Source: an uncultured Oscillospiraceae bacterium
Lineage (GTDB): Bacteria; Bacillota; Clostridia; Oscillospirales; Oscillospiraceae
Direction: 5' to 3'
Assembly (NCBI GenBank): GCA_948616425.1
Contig: CAPGBJ010000119.1
Span: 1 to 32,220 of the forward strand
Length of the DNA: 32,220 bases
Part shown: piece after piece, positions 24,105-31,606 of the stretch
Layout: each line of letters begins with the position of its first letter
How positions within the stretch are numbered: position 1 is the first letter of the stretch
Program-made: the position numbers and the translations under genes
The notes under the pieces: model-generated
Told to the model about the DNA's origin: nothing
What the model saw: the letters and a program-made list of their open reading frames with translations, nothing else
Database searches by the model: none

Positions 24105-24286
24105 GCGCGCATGACGCATTCCTATCAGTGGAAGGGGGACGGCAGGCCGGCGCCAATAGAGCTGCGGACACAGAGCCCATACCAAGAGGAAAGTCAGATA
24201 GATTGTCAACCCAAAAACCTTTGATTAGTAAGTAATTTTTGAGGTTCAACCGACACTGTGAAATATTTATAGGGAGGAACATGATT

Positions 24287-25345
24287 ATGAAGCACATCTT
24301 AAAACAGACCCTGGCCTTTGCGCTGTCTGTGTCCCTGTGCGCCGCCCTTCTGGCGTCTTGCTCCGGTCCAACGGGCGGCCAGAAGTCCACGGGCGGAAAC
24401 TCCACCGACCCAAATCCCAACTCCAGCGGCGCCGCCAGCGAGCCTGGAGTTTGGGCCCCGACAGAGGACGTTACCATCCTCTGTGGCTACAGTGCTGGCG
24501 GATCTACCGATCTGTTCGCAAGGCTGACCGCCCAGTACCTGTCTGATTACTGGGGCGTCAACGTCATTGTGGACAATGTGACCGGCGGTTCTGGCGCAGT
24601 GGCTATGACCCAGTGTCTCCAGTCCCCTGCCGACGGCCTTACGGTGACCATTTCCAACGGCGCGTCCCTGACCTTGTCTGCCAGCGGCAATGTGGATTGG
24701 ATGTACTCCGACTTTACCAACCTGGCCAAAGTCATTGATGAAGATGAGCTGCTGTGCGTCAGGAGTGATTCCAAGTTTACTTCGATGAAGGAACTGATTG
24801 ATTACTGTTTGGAGCACCCCAACGAGGTGAGTATCGGCTTTGCGGGGGTCGGCGGGTTTACCTATCTGGCCGCCCAGAAGTTTATTAGCGACATGGGCAT
24901 TCAGGTCAAGACGGTGGCCTATGACTCGGGCTCCGAGGTGGTGACTGCTGTAATGGGCAGCTTTGTGGACTTCTGTATGCAGCAGCCTGCGGAGTTGTCC
25001 TCCGGTCTGGAGTCGGGCGCCGTGAAATGTCTGGCCACCATGTCGCAGGGGCGCCACCCCAGTGAACTGCTCAGTTCCGCACCCACCAGCCGGGAGGAGG
25101 GCTTTGACTTTGTGACCACCCAGTGGCGCGGTTTCTCCGCCCCTGGCAACCTGCCGGAGGACATCAAGGCCGGCTGGATTGCGGCCCTGGAGGCCGTCAT
25201 GGCCGACCCTGAGTATCAGGCTGATGTGACAGATACGCTGCTGGCCCGTGTCAGCCCGGTATTGGGCGCGGATATGGACGCCTTTATGGACTCCGATTAC
25301 GCATGGATCCAGCCGCTGATGGAGGAACTAAATCTGACTGCCTGA
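24287..25345 (+). CDS. tctC: TctC-type substrate-binding lipoprotein
   Basis: The protein has 352 residues. A lipoprotein signal peptide ends in the lipobox LLASC (Cys near residue 24), followed by a Gly/Ser/Thr-rich linker and the TctC/Bug fold, with the diagnostic YSAGGSTDLFARL segment that binds carboxylates. It is tethered outside the membrane and delivers an organic acid to TctA/TctB. GGAGG at 24273-24277 is spaced nine bases from ATG 24287 but only three from ATG 24281, so 24287 is chosen. The 182 bases before it contain no gene. A strong hairpin follows the gene. Confidence 0.9.
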   Translation: MKHILKQTLAFALSVSLCAALLASCSGPTGGQKSTGGNSTDPNPNSSGAASEPGVWAPTEDVTILCGYSAGGSTDLFARLTAQYLSDYWGVNVIVDNVTGGSGAVAMTQCLQSPADGLTVTISNGASLTLSASGNVDWMYSDFTNLAKVIDEDELLCVRSDSKFTSMKELIDYCLEHPNEVSIGFAGVGGFTYLAAQKFISDMGIQVKTVAYDSGSEVVTAVMGSFVDFCMQQPAELSSGLESGAVKCLATMSQGRHPSELLSSAPTSREEGFDFVTTQWRGFSAPGNLPEDIKAGWIAALEAVMADPEYQADVTDTLLARVSPVLGADMDAFMDSDYAWIQPLMEELNLTA

Positions 25346-25376
25346 TTGATCGGGTTTCCAAGATAGAAAGCAAACG

Positions 25377-25418
25377 GAGGGTCAAGACGTCCGTAGCCAT
25401 CTTGACGTCTTGACCCTC
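25377..25418 (+). promoter_or_regulatory. Perfect 15-bp hairpin between tctC and tctB
   Basis: Bases 25377-25391 and 25404-25418 are exact reverse complements around a 12-base loop. No T-run follows. Stems like this after binding-protein genes often protect the upstream mRNA end or partly stop transcription, so that the binding protein exceeds its membrane partners. That would fit here. Confidence 0.7.
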
Positions 25419-25437
25419 GCGCACTTTGTGGGAAAGG

Positions 25438-25911
25438 ATGATTTTTTTGGATTTGCGCAGAGCAAATATCCTTGGCTCATGCATGTTAATTCTGATATGT
25501 GGCGGTTTGGGCACACAGGTCATGGGGATCAAGTCCGGCGTTATGGTCGATCCCCTGGGTCCGCGTTTTTTTCCCGGCGTCATACTTGCGATGGTTGCGG
25601 CTCTGTCGATTCTGGTGATTGGAATTTCGATCAAAAATAGGGAAGAGGCGGACACGGTTTTTGCCACCCGGTCTGGCCTGACCCACACTGTCCTCACTCT
25701 GGTGATCTTCGTTGCCTACGTGGTCGGTCTGGGAACGGTGGGGTACGCGATTGCGACGGCACTGTTTCTGTTTGTGCTGTCCGCCTATTATTATGGAAAG
25801 GTTGACAAGCAGCTGATCGCGATTGCGATTTATGCGGTGGTTTCGACCATTGGCGTCTATCTGCTGTTTACCCATGTGTTCAGCATCCGTCTTCCAAGGG
25901 GGGTGCTGTAA
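25438..25911 (+). CDS. tctB: TctB-type small membrane subunit
   Basis: The protein has about 157 residues and four predicted membrane spans, the size and layout of TctB. The family segment with DPLGPRFFPGVI appears after the first span. It forms the membrane part of the tripartite transporter together with TctA. The start is unsure: ATG 25438 is preceded directly by GGGAAAGG, TTG 25447 is better spaced from it, and TTG 25426 is also in frame. Its TAA touches the ATG of tctA, so translation is coupled. Confidence 0.8.
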   Translation: MIFLDLRRANILGSCMLILICGGLGTQVMGIKSGVMVDPLGPRFFPGVILAMVAALSILVIGISIKNREEADTVFATRSGLTHTVLTLVIFVAYVVGLGTVGYAIATALFLFVLSAYYYGKVDKQLIAIAIYAVVSTIGVYLLFTHVFSIRLPRGVL

Positions 25912-27411
25912 ATGGGTTCTGACCTGCTTGCGGGAATTGCCACCGCTTGTGAGCCGTCCGCCCTTGTGTTTACCATTGTCGGCACGATTCTGGGCATTAT
26001 TTTTGGCGCGCTGCCTGGTCTGACATCCACCATGGCGGTAGCCCTGTTAATCCCGCTTACTTATAGTCTGGAGCCGGTGGCCGGTATGGGCATGCTGGTG
26101 GGCGCCTTCTGCGGTGGGACGGCAGGCGGCTCGGTGTCGGCCACACTGCTTAAAATCCCGGGGACGCCCTCCTCGATCTGCACCACCTTCGATGCCCACC
26201 CCATGGCAATGCGGGGCAAAGCTGGTCTGGCGTTGGGCACGTCGGTACTGTGCTCCTTCATTGGCGGCATATTCAGTCTGATCGCGCTGGTACTGATTGC
26301 GCCCCAGCTGGCGTCAGTGGCCCTCCAGTTTGGTCCCCTGGAATATTTCAGTTTAGCGATTCTGGGGCTGACGATTATTGCGAGTATCTCCAGCAAGTCC
26401 ATGATAAAGGGCATAATCAGCGGCTGTATCGGCGTATTTGCCGCCTTTGTAGGGGTGGATACGGTGACCGGCTCCAACCGGCTGACCTTTGGTTCGGTCA
26501 ACCTGACTGGCGGCTTGCAGCTGCTGCCTGTGCTGATCGGCCTGTTTGCCGTCTCCCAGGCGCTAACAGACGCGGAGGGTTTTGGCGGCGCGGCGGAGGA
26601 GGGCGAAATTTTAGGGGGAAAGGGGATTAAAGCGGAATTTCCCAAGCTGAAAGAGATGCTGGAAAATTGGAAAATCATTCTCTCCTCCAGCGTATTGGGC
26701 TGCCTGGTGGGTATTTTACCGGGGGCCGGAGGCAGTATAGCCTCCTTTGTCGCCTATGACACGGCAAAACATATCTCCAAGACCCCAGAGGAGTTTGGCA
26801 AAGGCAATATTCAAGGCGTTATGGCCTCTGAGACCAGCAACAACGCCATGACGGGTGGCGCGCTAGTGCCAATGATGGCGCTGGGGATTCCTGGGGATAC
26901 CTGCACCGCTGTCATGATGGGCGGGCTGACGATTCAGGGTCTGCGCCCCGGCCCAATGCTGTTTCAATCCAGTATGGACACGGTTTATGGCATTTTTGTC
27001 GCCCTGTTGATTGCCAATATTGGGATGTTTATCTTTCAAACCTTTGGTATCCGCATCTTTGTGCAGGTGCTGAAGGTCCCTCGCTATATGCTCACCCCCT
27101 TTGTTCTGGTGCTGTGTACCCTGGGCTCCTATGGGCTGAGCAAGAACCTGTTTGACGTGGGAGTGATGATATTCTTCGGAATTATCGGCTATTTTGCCAC
27201 AAAACTGGGCTACGGTGTGGCCCCGATGGTGCTGGGCTTTATCCTGGGTGGAATGGCAGAGAAGCAGCTGCGTTCTGCCACCACGATGTATGACAGCGCG
27301 GCTATGCTGTTTACCCGCCCCATCGCCTGCGTACTGTTGGCGGCGGCAGTCCTGCTGGTGGTGTATCCCTATCTCAAAGAGAAGCTGAACAAAAGGAAGC
27401 GCGCGGCATAA
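25912..27411 (+). CDS. tctA: TctA-type large membrane subunit
   Basis: The protein has 499 residues and about 11-12 membrane spans. The N-terminal signature LPGLTSTMAVALLIPLTY and the later LPGAGGSIASFVAYDTAK are the two duplicated TctA motifs, and PGTPSSICTTFD follows the first. It is the channel-forming subunit of the sodium- or proton-driven tripartite tricarboxylate transporter. The start ATG at 25912 directly follows the tctB stop, with AAGGGGGG seven bases upstream. Tricarboxylates, dicarboxylates and aromatic acids are all known substrates in the family, so this gene alone does not identify the acid. Confidence 0.92.
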   Translation: MGSDLLAGIATACEPSALVFTIVGTILGIIFGALPGLTSTMAVALLIPLTYSLEPVAGMGMLVGAFCGGTAGGSVSATLLKIPGTPSSICTTFDAHPMAMRGKAGLALGTSVLCSFIGGIFSLIALVLIAPQLASVALQFGPLEYFSLAILGLTIIASISSKSMIKGIISGCIGVFAAFVGVDTVTGSNRLTFGSVNLTGGLQLLPVLIGLFAVSQALTDAEGFGGAAEEGEILGGKGIKAEFPKLKEMLENWKIILSSSVLGCLVGILPGAGGSIASFVAYDTAKHISKTPEEFGKGNIQGVMASETSNNAMTGGALVPMMALGIPGDTCTAVMMGGLTIQGLRPGPMLFQSSMDTVYGIFVALLIANIGMFIFQTFGIRIFVQVLKVPRYMLTPFVLVLCTLGSYGLSKNLFDVGVMIFFGIIGYFATKLGYGVAPMVLGFILGGMAEKQLRSATTMYDSAAMLFTRPIACVLLAAAVLLVVYPYLKEKLNKRKRAA

Positions 27412-27444
27412 GGAAAAGGTATAGTTGTTAGGAGGTTGTTTCAT

Positions 27445-28404
27445 ATGGCATATCGAGTCATAATTCCGCAGGATATCACCGACCCCGGAAAGGATTATCT
27501 GCGGGAGCGCGGCTATGAAATCGTGATCGGAACGGGTGATACCAGTGTGGAGGCGATGAAGGCGGCGGTAGCGGATGGGGACGCCATTCTGGCCCGGACC
27601 GCCCCCTATCCCAAGGAGGTGCTGGCGGCGGCGCCTAGACTGAAGGTGATCGGCCGTCACGGGATCGGTGTGGACAATATTGATGTAGATTACTGCACAG
27701 AGCACGGCATCTATGTCACCTTCGCGCCCACCTCCAACGCGGTGTCGGTGGCGGAACATACGGTGGGCTTCATGCTCTCGCTGGCCCACCACTACACCTA
27801 TTTTGACCAGGCGGTCCGAAGGGGAGAATGGAGTCTGCGCAACCAGTGTAAAGGCTGTGATCTGGAGGGGAAAACGGTGGGGATAATCGGCCTGGGACGG
27901 ATCGGAACCCAGGTGGCAAACAAGTGTATGGCCGCCTTCCACATGCGGGTGATAGGCTATGACGCGATTTTACCTAGGGAGAACTATTCCCAGGGGGTGG
28001 AACCGGCCACGGTGGAAGAGATCTTTGCCAAGGCAGATTTTGTCACCCTCCACGTCCCCGCCACCCCTCAGACCAGAGGCATGGTGAACAAGGAACTGTT
28101 GCTAAAGATGAAACCCTCTGCCTATCTGATCAACTGCGCCCGGGGCGAGCTGGTCAATGAGGCCGATCTCTATGAGGTTCTGCGGAATAAGCAGATCGCC
28201 GGGGCCGCCACCGATGTCTTTGCGGCGGAGCCGCCAGCAGCCGATTCCCCCCTGTTTACCCTGGACAACCTGGCGGTGACGCCCCATTCCGCAGCCCTGA
28301 CGCAGGAATCTATGGACCGCATGGGCCTGCACGCCGCAATGGGGATCCATGCAGTTCTCTCGGGTGAAAAGCCCGAGTGGTGTGTCAACCAGCCGGCGCA
28401 GTAG
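27445..28404 (+). CDS. D-2-hydroxyacid dehydrogenase (SerA-like)
   Basis: The protein has 319 residues, without the C-terminal ACT domain of full SerA. The catalytic triad of the family is present: R233 in NCARGELVNE, E262 in FAAEPP and H281 in TPHSAALT. The NAD-binding Rossmann motif is GLGRIGTQVA near residue 149. It should interconvert a 2-keto acid and a D-2-hydroxy acid with NAD(H). The start at ATG 27445 lies nine bases after AGGAGG, 33 bases behind tctA. In the operon it could oxidise an imported hydroxy acid to the keto acid that the next enzyme cleaves, or reduce the product. The name phosphoglycerate dehydrogenase should not be taken literally. Confidence 0.85.
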   Translation: MAYRVIIPQDITDPGKDYLRERGYEIVIGTGDTSVEAMKAAVADGDAILARTAPYPKEVLAAAPRLKVIGRHGIGVDNIDVDYCTEHGIYVTFAPTSNAVSVAEHTVGFMLSLAHHYTYFDQAVRRGEWSLRNQCKGCDLEGKTVGIIGLGRIGTQVANKCMAAFHMRVIGYDAILPRENYSQGVEPATVEEIFAKADFVTLHVPATPQTRGMVNKELLLKMKPSAYLINCARGELVNEADLYEVLRNKQIAGAATDVFAAEPPAADSPLFTLDNLAVTPHSAALTQESMDRMGLHAAMGIHAVLSGEKPEWCVNQPAQ

Positions 28405-28453
28405 AGGGGAAGCTGCCTGTTTTTCCGCTACTTTTATATAAGGAGTGATTGTT

Positions 28454-29221
28454 ATGAATCTGAAAGAAAAGCTGAAAGCTGGGCAAAAGGTCTACGGCAC
28501 CATGGTGCGTATTGAGAGAAACCCCGCGTTCTGCATCATCGCCAAGGAGTGTGGGCTGGACTTCATCATGTTTGACTGCGAGCACGCCGCATACAACTTG
28601 GAGACGCTGCACGACCTGTTTATGATGTCCAACGCCATTGATCTGACCGCTGTGCTGCGGGTCCCCCAGCTGGATAAGGAGAGCATTTCGCGGGCTCTGG
28701 ATGCCGGTGCAAAGGGCTGTATGATCCCCATGTGCGAGACTCCGGAACAGGCTCGGGAGATCGTCCACTGGTCCAAGTATCCCCCCATCGGCGATAGGGG
28801 CTACGGTTCCGGCATCGCATCCAGCTATTATAAAACCGGGCTGACTACCACCGACGCAATGGGTCAGATCAATGACACTGTGATTGCCATTGCCCAGATC
28901 GAAACCGGACTGGCCGTGGAGAATGTGGACGAGATTGCCGCAACTGAGGGGATTGACGCGCTGATTGTCGGACCGAACGATCTGTCTATTACTCTGGGTA
29001 TTCCGGGCAAAGTTACCGATGGAAAGGAGATTGAGGCCATCCGAAAGGTGGCGGCGGCCTGCAGGAAATATGGCAAGGCGTTCGGTATCCACGGCCCGGA
29101 CAGCCTCCAGCGGATGTTTGCGGACGAGATCAATTTGGTTATCTATTCCACCGATGCTGACGTGATGCGCAAGGGGATGAAAGACTTGAAGGAGAAGATG
29201 GTGGGCTTTCAAACCGAGTGA
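28454..29221 (+). CDS. HpcH/HpaI-family class II pyruvate aldolase
   Basis: The protein has 255 residues, the family norm. The active-site residues line up well: H44 in FDCEHA, R69 in VLRVPQ, and metal ligands E150 in QIET and D176 in GPNDLS. These enzymes use Mg2+ or Mn2+ to split 4-hydroxy-2-keto acids into pyruvate and an aldehyde. It closes the operon, and its aldehyde product is the natural candidate substrate for the CoA-acylating dehydrogenase at the operon's start. The start at ATG 28454 follows AAGGAG with eight bases of spacing. A strong terminator is 170 bases downstream. Keto-deoxy sugar acids and heptenedioate are alternative substrates. Confidence 0.87.
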   Translation: MNLKEKLKAGQKVYGTMVRIERNPAFCIIAKECGLDFIMFDCEHAAYNLETLHDLFMMSNAIDLTAVLRVPQLDKESISRALDAGAKGCMIPMCETPEQAREIVHWSKYPPIGDRGYGSGIASSYYKTGLTTTDAMGQINDTVIAIAQIETGLAVENVDEIAATEGIDALIVGPNDLSITLGIPGKVTDGKEIEAIRKVAAACRKYGKAFGIHGPDSLQRMFADEINLVIYSTDADVMRKGMKDLKEKMVGFQTE

Positions 29222-29696
29222 CGAGGCGTATTACATAGGGACATGGCCGCTGTATCCCTCCCAGCGCGATGATGGAATGGAAATGTCATCCGCTGGAAAC
29301 CATCTTGACTCCCTGGTCTGTTTGGAAGCAGGGAGTATGCCCGTGGTTTGGGGCAGGGGTTGCGGAAAAGCCCGAGGAAGAGACAGAAGAAGCCAGGCAG
29401 GAAGCGTTGCTTTCCTGCCTGGCTTTTTGATGTTTTTACCTTGCGGTTTGAGGAGTGGATCAGGGGTGGCGCCCCTGCCTGTTTATGAGATGGTCAGCTG
29501 TTTGAACAAAAAAAGTTACAAAAAAGTGTACCTTTCTGCAAGGGGGAAAGAGAATTTCAAGTCAAATATATTTTAGCAGAAAAGGCGCAGATGATCAATA
29601 GGCGAGGGGGAAGAATTTTGGGCGGAAGGGGGTGACAGAAAGGTACAGGTTTCTGTAAAGGGGGGAGAGGGGAAAGGGCAGAAGAGAGTGAGCGGG
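29222..29696 (+). other. 475-base intergenic region with terminator and spaced inverted repeat
   Basis: An 8-bp inverted repeat (ACTCCCTG 29308-29315, CAGGGAGT 29329-29336) comes first, then the intrinsic terminator of the preceding operon. Further on, TGTACCTTTCTG at 29527-29538 recurs as its exact reverse complement at 29635-29646, 96 bases apart. A looser direct echo of the same site (TACAGGTTTCTGTAAAGGGG) starts inside the second copy. The stretch is A- and G-rich. I could not find a clear promoter or gene in it. Confidence 0.5.
29391..29428 (+). terminator. Strong intrinsic terminator of the MmsA/Tct operon
   Basis: AGCCAGGCAGGAA (29391-29403) pairs exactly with 29412-29424 around an 8-base loop. 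TTTT follows directly, and a second T-run comes after GATG. Confidence 0.92.
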
Positions 29697-30164
29697 ATGG
29701 GGTATTCAAGGAAGAAGCTGGAGCTGACAGGGGAGCGGTACGGGTATCTGAAGGTGCTGGGAGCGGCGGAGAACATAGGCAAGCGGACGGCGTGGCGGTG
29801 CCGGTGTGCGTGCGGGAAAGAGGTAGTGGTGCCGACCCATCGTCTGCGGTGCGGGCACACGAGGAGCTGCGGGTGCCAGTGTGGCTCGGGAGAACCGAGG
29901 ATTGCGCTGGGTTTGACCTATGTAGAGGGGACGTGCGTGGAGCTGCTGCGCGCCAAGCGTGTGCGGAGGAACAACACCAGCGGAGTGACGGGAGTGGAGT
30001 GGTGGACGTCCAAGGGGCGCTGGCGCGCGTCCATCAGCTTTAAAGGGAAGCGGCACTACCTGGGCAGCTACAGCAGCTTTGAGGAGGCGGTGCGGGCCCG
30101 CAAGCAGGCGGAAGAGGCGCTGCACGACCAATTTCTCTGGGAGTTTGCAGGGGAAGGGAGATAG
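29697..30164 (+). CDS. AP2-domain DNA-binding protein
   Basis: The protein has 155 residues from ATG 29697. The C-terminal ~60 residues are a typical bacterial/phage AP2 domain: NNTSGVTGVEWW, then WRASISFKGKRHYLGSY and an FEEAVRARKQAEE helix. The N-terminal half has a Cys/His-rich patch (WRCRCACGKE, then CGHTRSCGC) that probably binds zinc and is common in this family. Such proteins are frequent in Firmicutes prophages and mobile elements and bind DNA; a nuclease domain is not visible. A GTG at 29688 is in frame, and neither start has a strong binding site. It starts the G-rich block at the window's right end. A function as a repressor or as a remnant of a homing element is possible. Confidence 0.8.
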   Translation: MGYSRKKLELTGERYGYLKVLGAAENIGKRTAWRCRCACGKEVVVPTHRLRCGHTRSCGCQCGSGEPRIALGLTYVEGTCVELLRAKRVRRNNTSGVTGVEWWTSKGRWRASISFKGKRHYLGSYSSFEEAVRARKQAEEALHDQFLWEFAGEGR

Positions 30165-30225
30165 AGGGCGGTAAGGTCCGGGGAACAGCGGAAGATTCCC
30201 GGGATACCGCTGACGGGGAGGAGCC

Positions 30226-31596
30226 ATGGTGAGGGGCGTCATAGGGCGGGGCGTGGACCGCGCGATGGAACATTACATAGTGGTGTGCCTGATTCTGGGG
30301 CAGTTTGCCCTGACGTGGAGCGGCGTGGGAGCCGGGAGCGGGGTGGGCGCGCTGGGCGTGATCCTATGTGTGGCCGGGGCCGCCCAGCGGAGGGTGCAGG
30401 TGGACCTGTGGGTGCTGGTGCCGCTGATTGGGTACAGCCTGGCGGGCATGGCGTCCTCCAGCGCGCATCAGGGCAGCCCGGTGGGCAGCTATCCGTCCTC
30501 GCATATGATCTTTGCCGCGATGTACCTGCTGTCGGCCTGCCTGAAGGAGGAGGAGAGGCGCAGCCTGCGCCGGCTGTGCGTGCTGTGGGCGGGAGCGGCC
30601 GGTGCGGCCGGCATGGTGCGTTTTGTGTACCGGGCGGCGGTGGAGGGCAGCGTGCGCCGTCTGGGCGGCATTGTAGGCAACCCGAACGGGATGGGTGTCT
30701 TTCTGGTGCTGGGCTGGTTCGCGCTGCTGGGCTGTCTGGCGGACGGGACGGACGGGCGATGGGATGTTCTGGGGTATATAGAACCGGTGCTGCTCGCCGC
30801 CCTGGGCCTTACGCTGTCTATGGGCAGTTTTCTGTCTATGGCGGCCGGCCTTCTGGTGCTGCTGCTCAAGGGGCGGCGCCCTGTGGCGGAGCGGGTGCGG
30901 TACGGCTGCCGCCTGCTGGCAAGGGCGAGCCTGGGCGTGGGGAGCGGCGTGCTGCTGTATGTGGCGGCGGGTCGGACAGGGTCGCCGCGCAGCTGTCTGG
31001 TGGTGGCGGCGTATGTGCTGGCCATGACGGCGCTTTGGCGGGACGTCACGCTGTTTTTGGAGGCGCGGGGCCGGGCGGCGATGTCAATTGCAGCCCTGGG
31101 CGTGCTGGTGGCCCTTGGGGCGGTGGCGGCCCGGCCCGGCGCGGCGGCCACCTTTGGGGAGCGGCTGGAGATGATGGGCAGCGCGCTGAGCTATCTGGGG
31201 GTCAATCCTCTGCTGGGGGTGGGCCCCTACCAGTGGCGGCTGCTGGACCTGAGGGACGGCGGCACCTACTTTAACACTTGGCACATCCACAATGTGCTGC
31301 TGCACGTGGGGGTGGAACTGGGCTGGGCGGCGATGGCGATGCTGGCTGTGGTGGCGGTGCGGTTCTACCGGAAGGGGCCGAGGGCGGCGGCCCAGGCCGG
31401 GTTTACCGCCTTCCTGTGCCACAACCTGATGGACACCAGCTTTTTCTATGTGGGGATCACATCCATGCTGCTGCTGACGGCGGGGTCCCCCTGCAAGGGG
31501 GGCCGAGAGGCGGGGCGAGGGGCGACAGGGCTGCTGTTTGGGAGCTTTGGCCTGGTGTTTGCGTATGAGCTGTACTGCGGCGGTGTGGCGGTTTAG
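30226..31596 (+). CDS. O-antigen ligase/polymerase-like membrane protein
   Basis: The protein has 456 residues with about 10-12 hydrophobic spans. VGNPNGMGVFL near residue 147 is the Asn-Pro-Asn motif common in the Wzy/O-antigen-ligase family. A large outer loop with LGVGPYQWRLLD and HIHNVLLHVGVELGW (about 327-370) holds the conserved Gly-rich and His-containing part used in glycan transfer. It may polymerise or attach cell-surface glycans. The start at ATG 30226 is preceded by GGGGAGGAG. Composition is markedly GC- and G-rich. No other polysaccharide genes are in the window, so the pathway is unclear. The next gene, a wall amidase, starts 10 bases after its stop. Confidence 0.75.
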   Translation: MVRGVIGRGVDRAMEHYIVVCLILGQFALTWSGVGAGSGVGALGVILCVAGAAQRRVQVDLWVLVPLIGYSLAGMASSSAHQGSPVGSYPSSHMIFAAMYLLSACLKEEERRSLRRLCVLWAGAAGAAGMVRFVYRAAVEGSVRRLGGIVGNPNGMGVFLVLGWFALLGCLADGTDGRWDVLGYIEPVLLAALGLTLSMGSFLSMAAGLLVLLLKGRRPVAERVRYGCRLLARASLGVGSGVLLYVAAGRTGSPRSCLVVAAYVLAMTALWRDVTLFLEARGRAAMSIAALGVLVALGAVAARPGAAATFGERLEMMGSALSYLGVNPLLGVGPYQWRLLDLRDGGTYFNTWHIHNVLLHVGVELGWAAMAMLAVVAVRFYRKGPRAAAQAGFTAFLCHNLMDTSFFYVGITSMLLLTAGSPCKGGREAGRGATGLLFGSFGLVFAYELYCGGVAV

Positions 31597-31606
31597 GAGG
31601 CAGGGA

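Noticed and set aside
23139..24209. A 356-codon open frame on the minus strand opposite the aldehyde dehydrogenase.
   Set aside because: The + strand gene is a well-conserved enzyme; the antisense product is His/Leu/Arg-rich with no family pattern.
30285..31274. A long second frame on the + strand within the O-antigen-ligase-like gene.
   Set aside because: Its Gly/Ala/Arg-rich translation is typical of a shifted frame in GC-rich DNA, while the other frame gives proper membrane spans.
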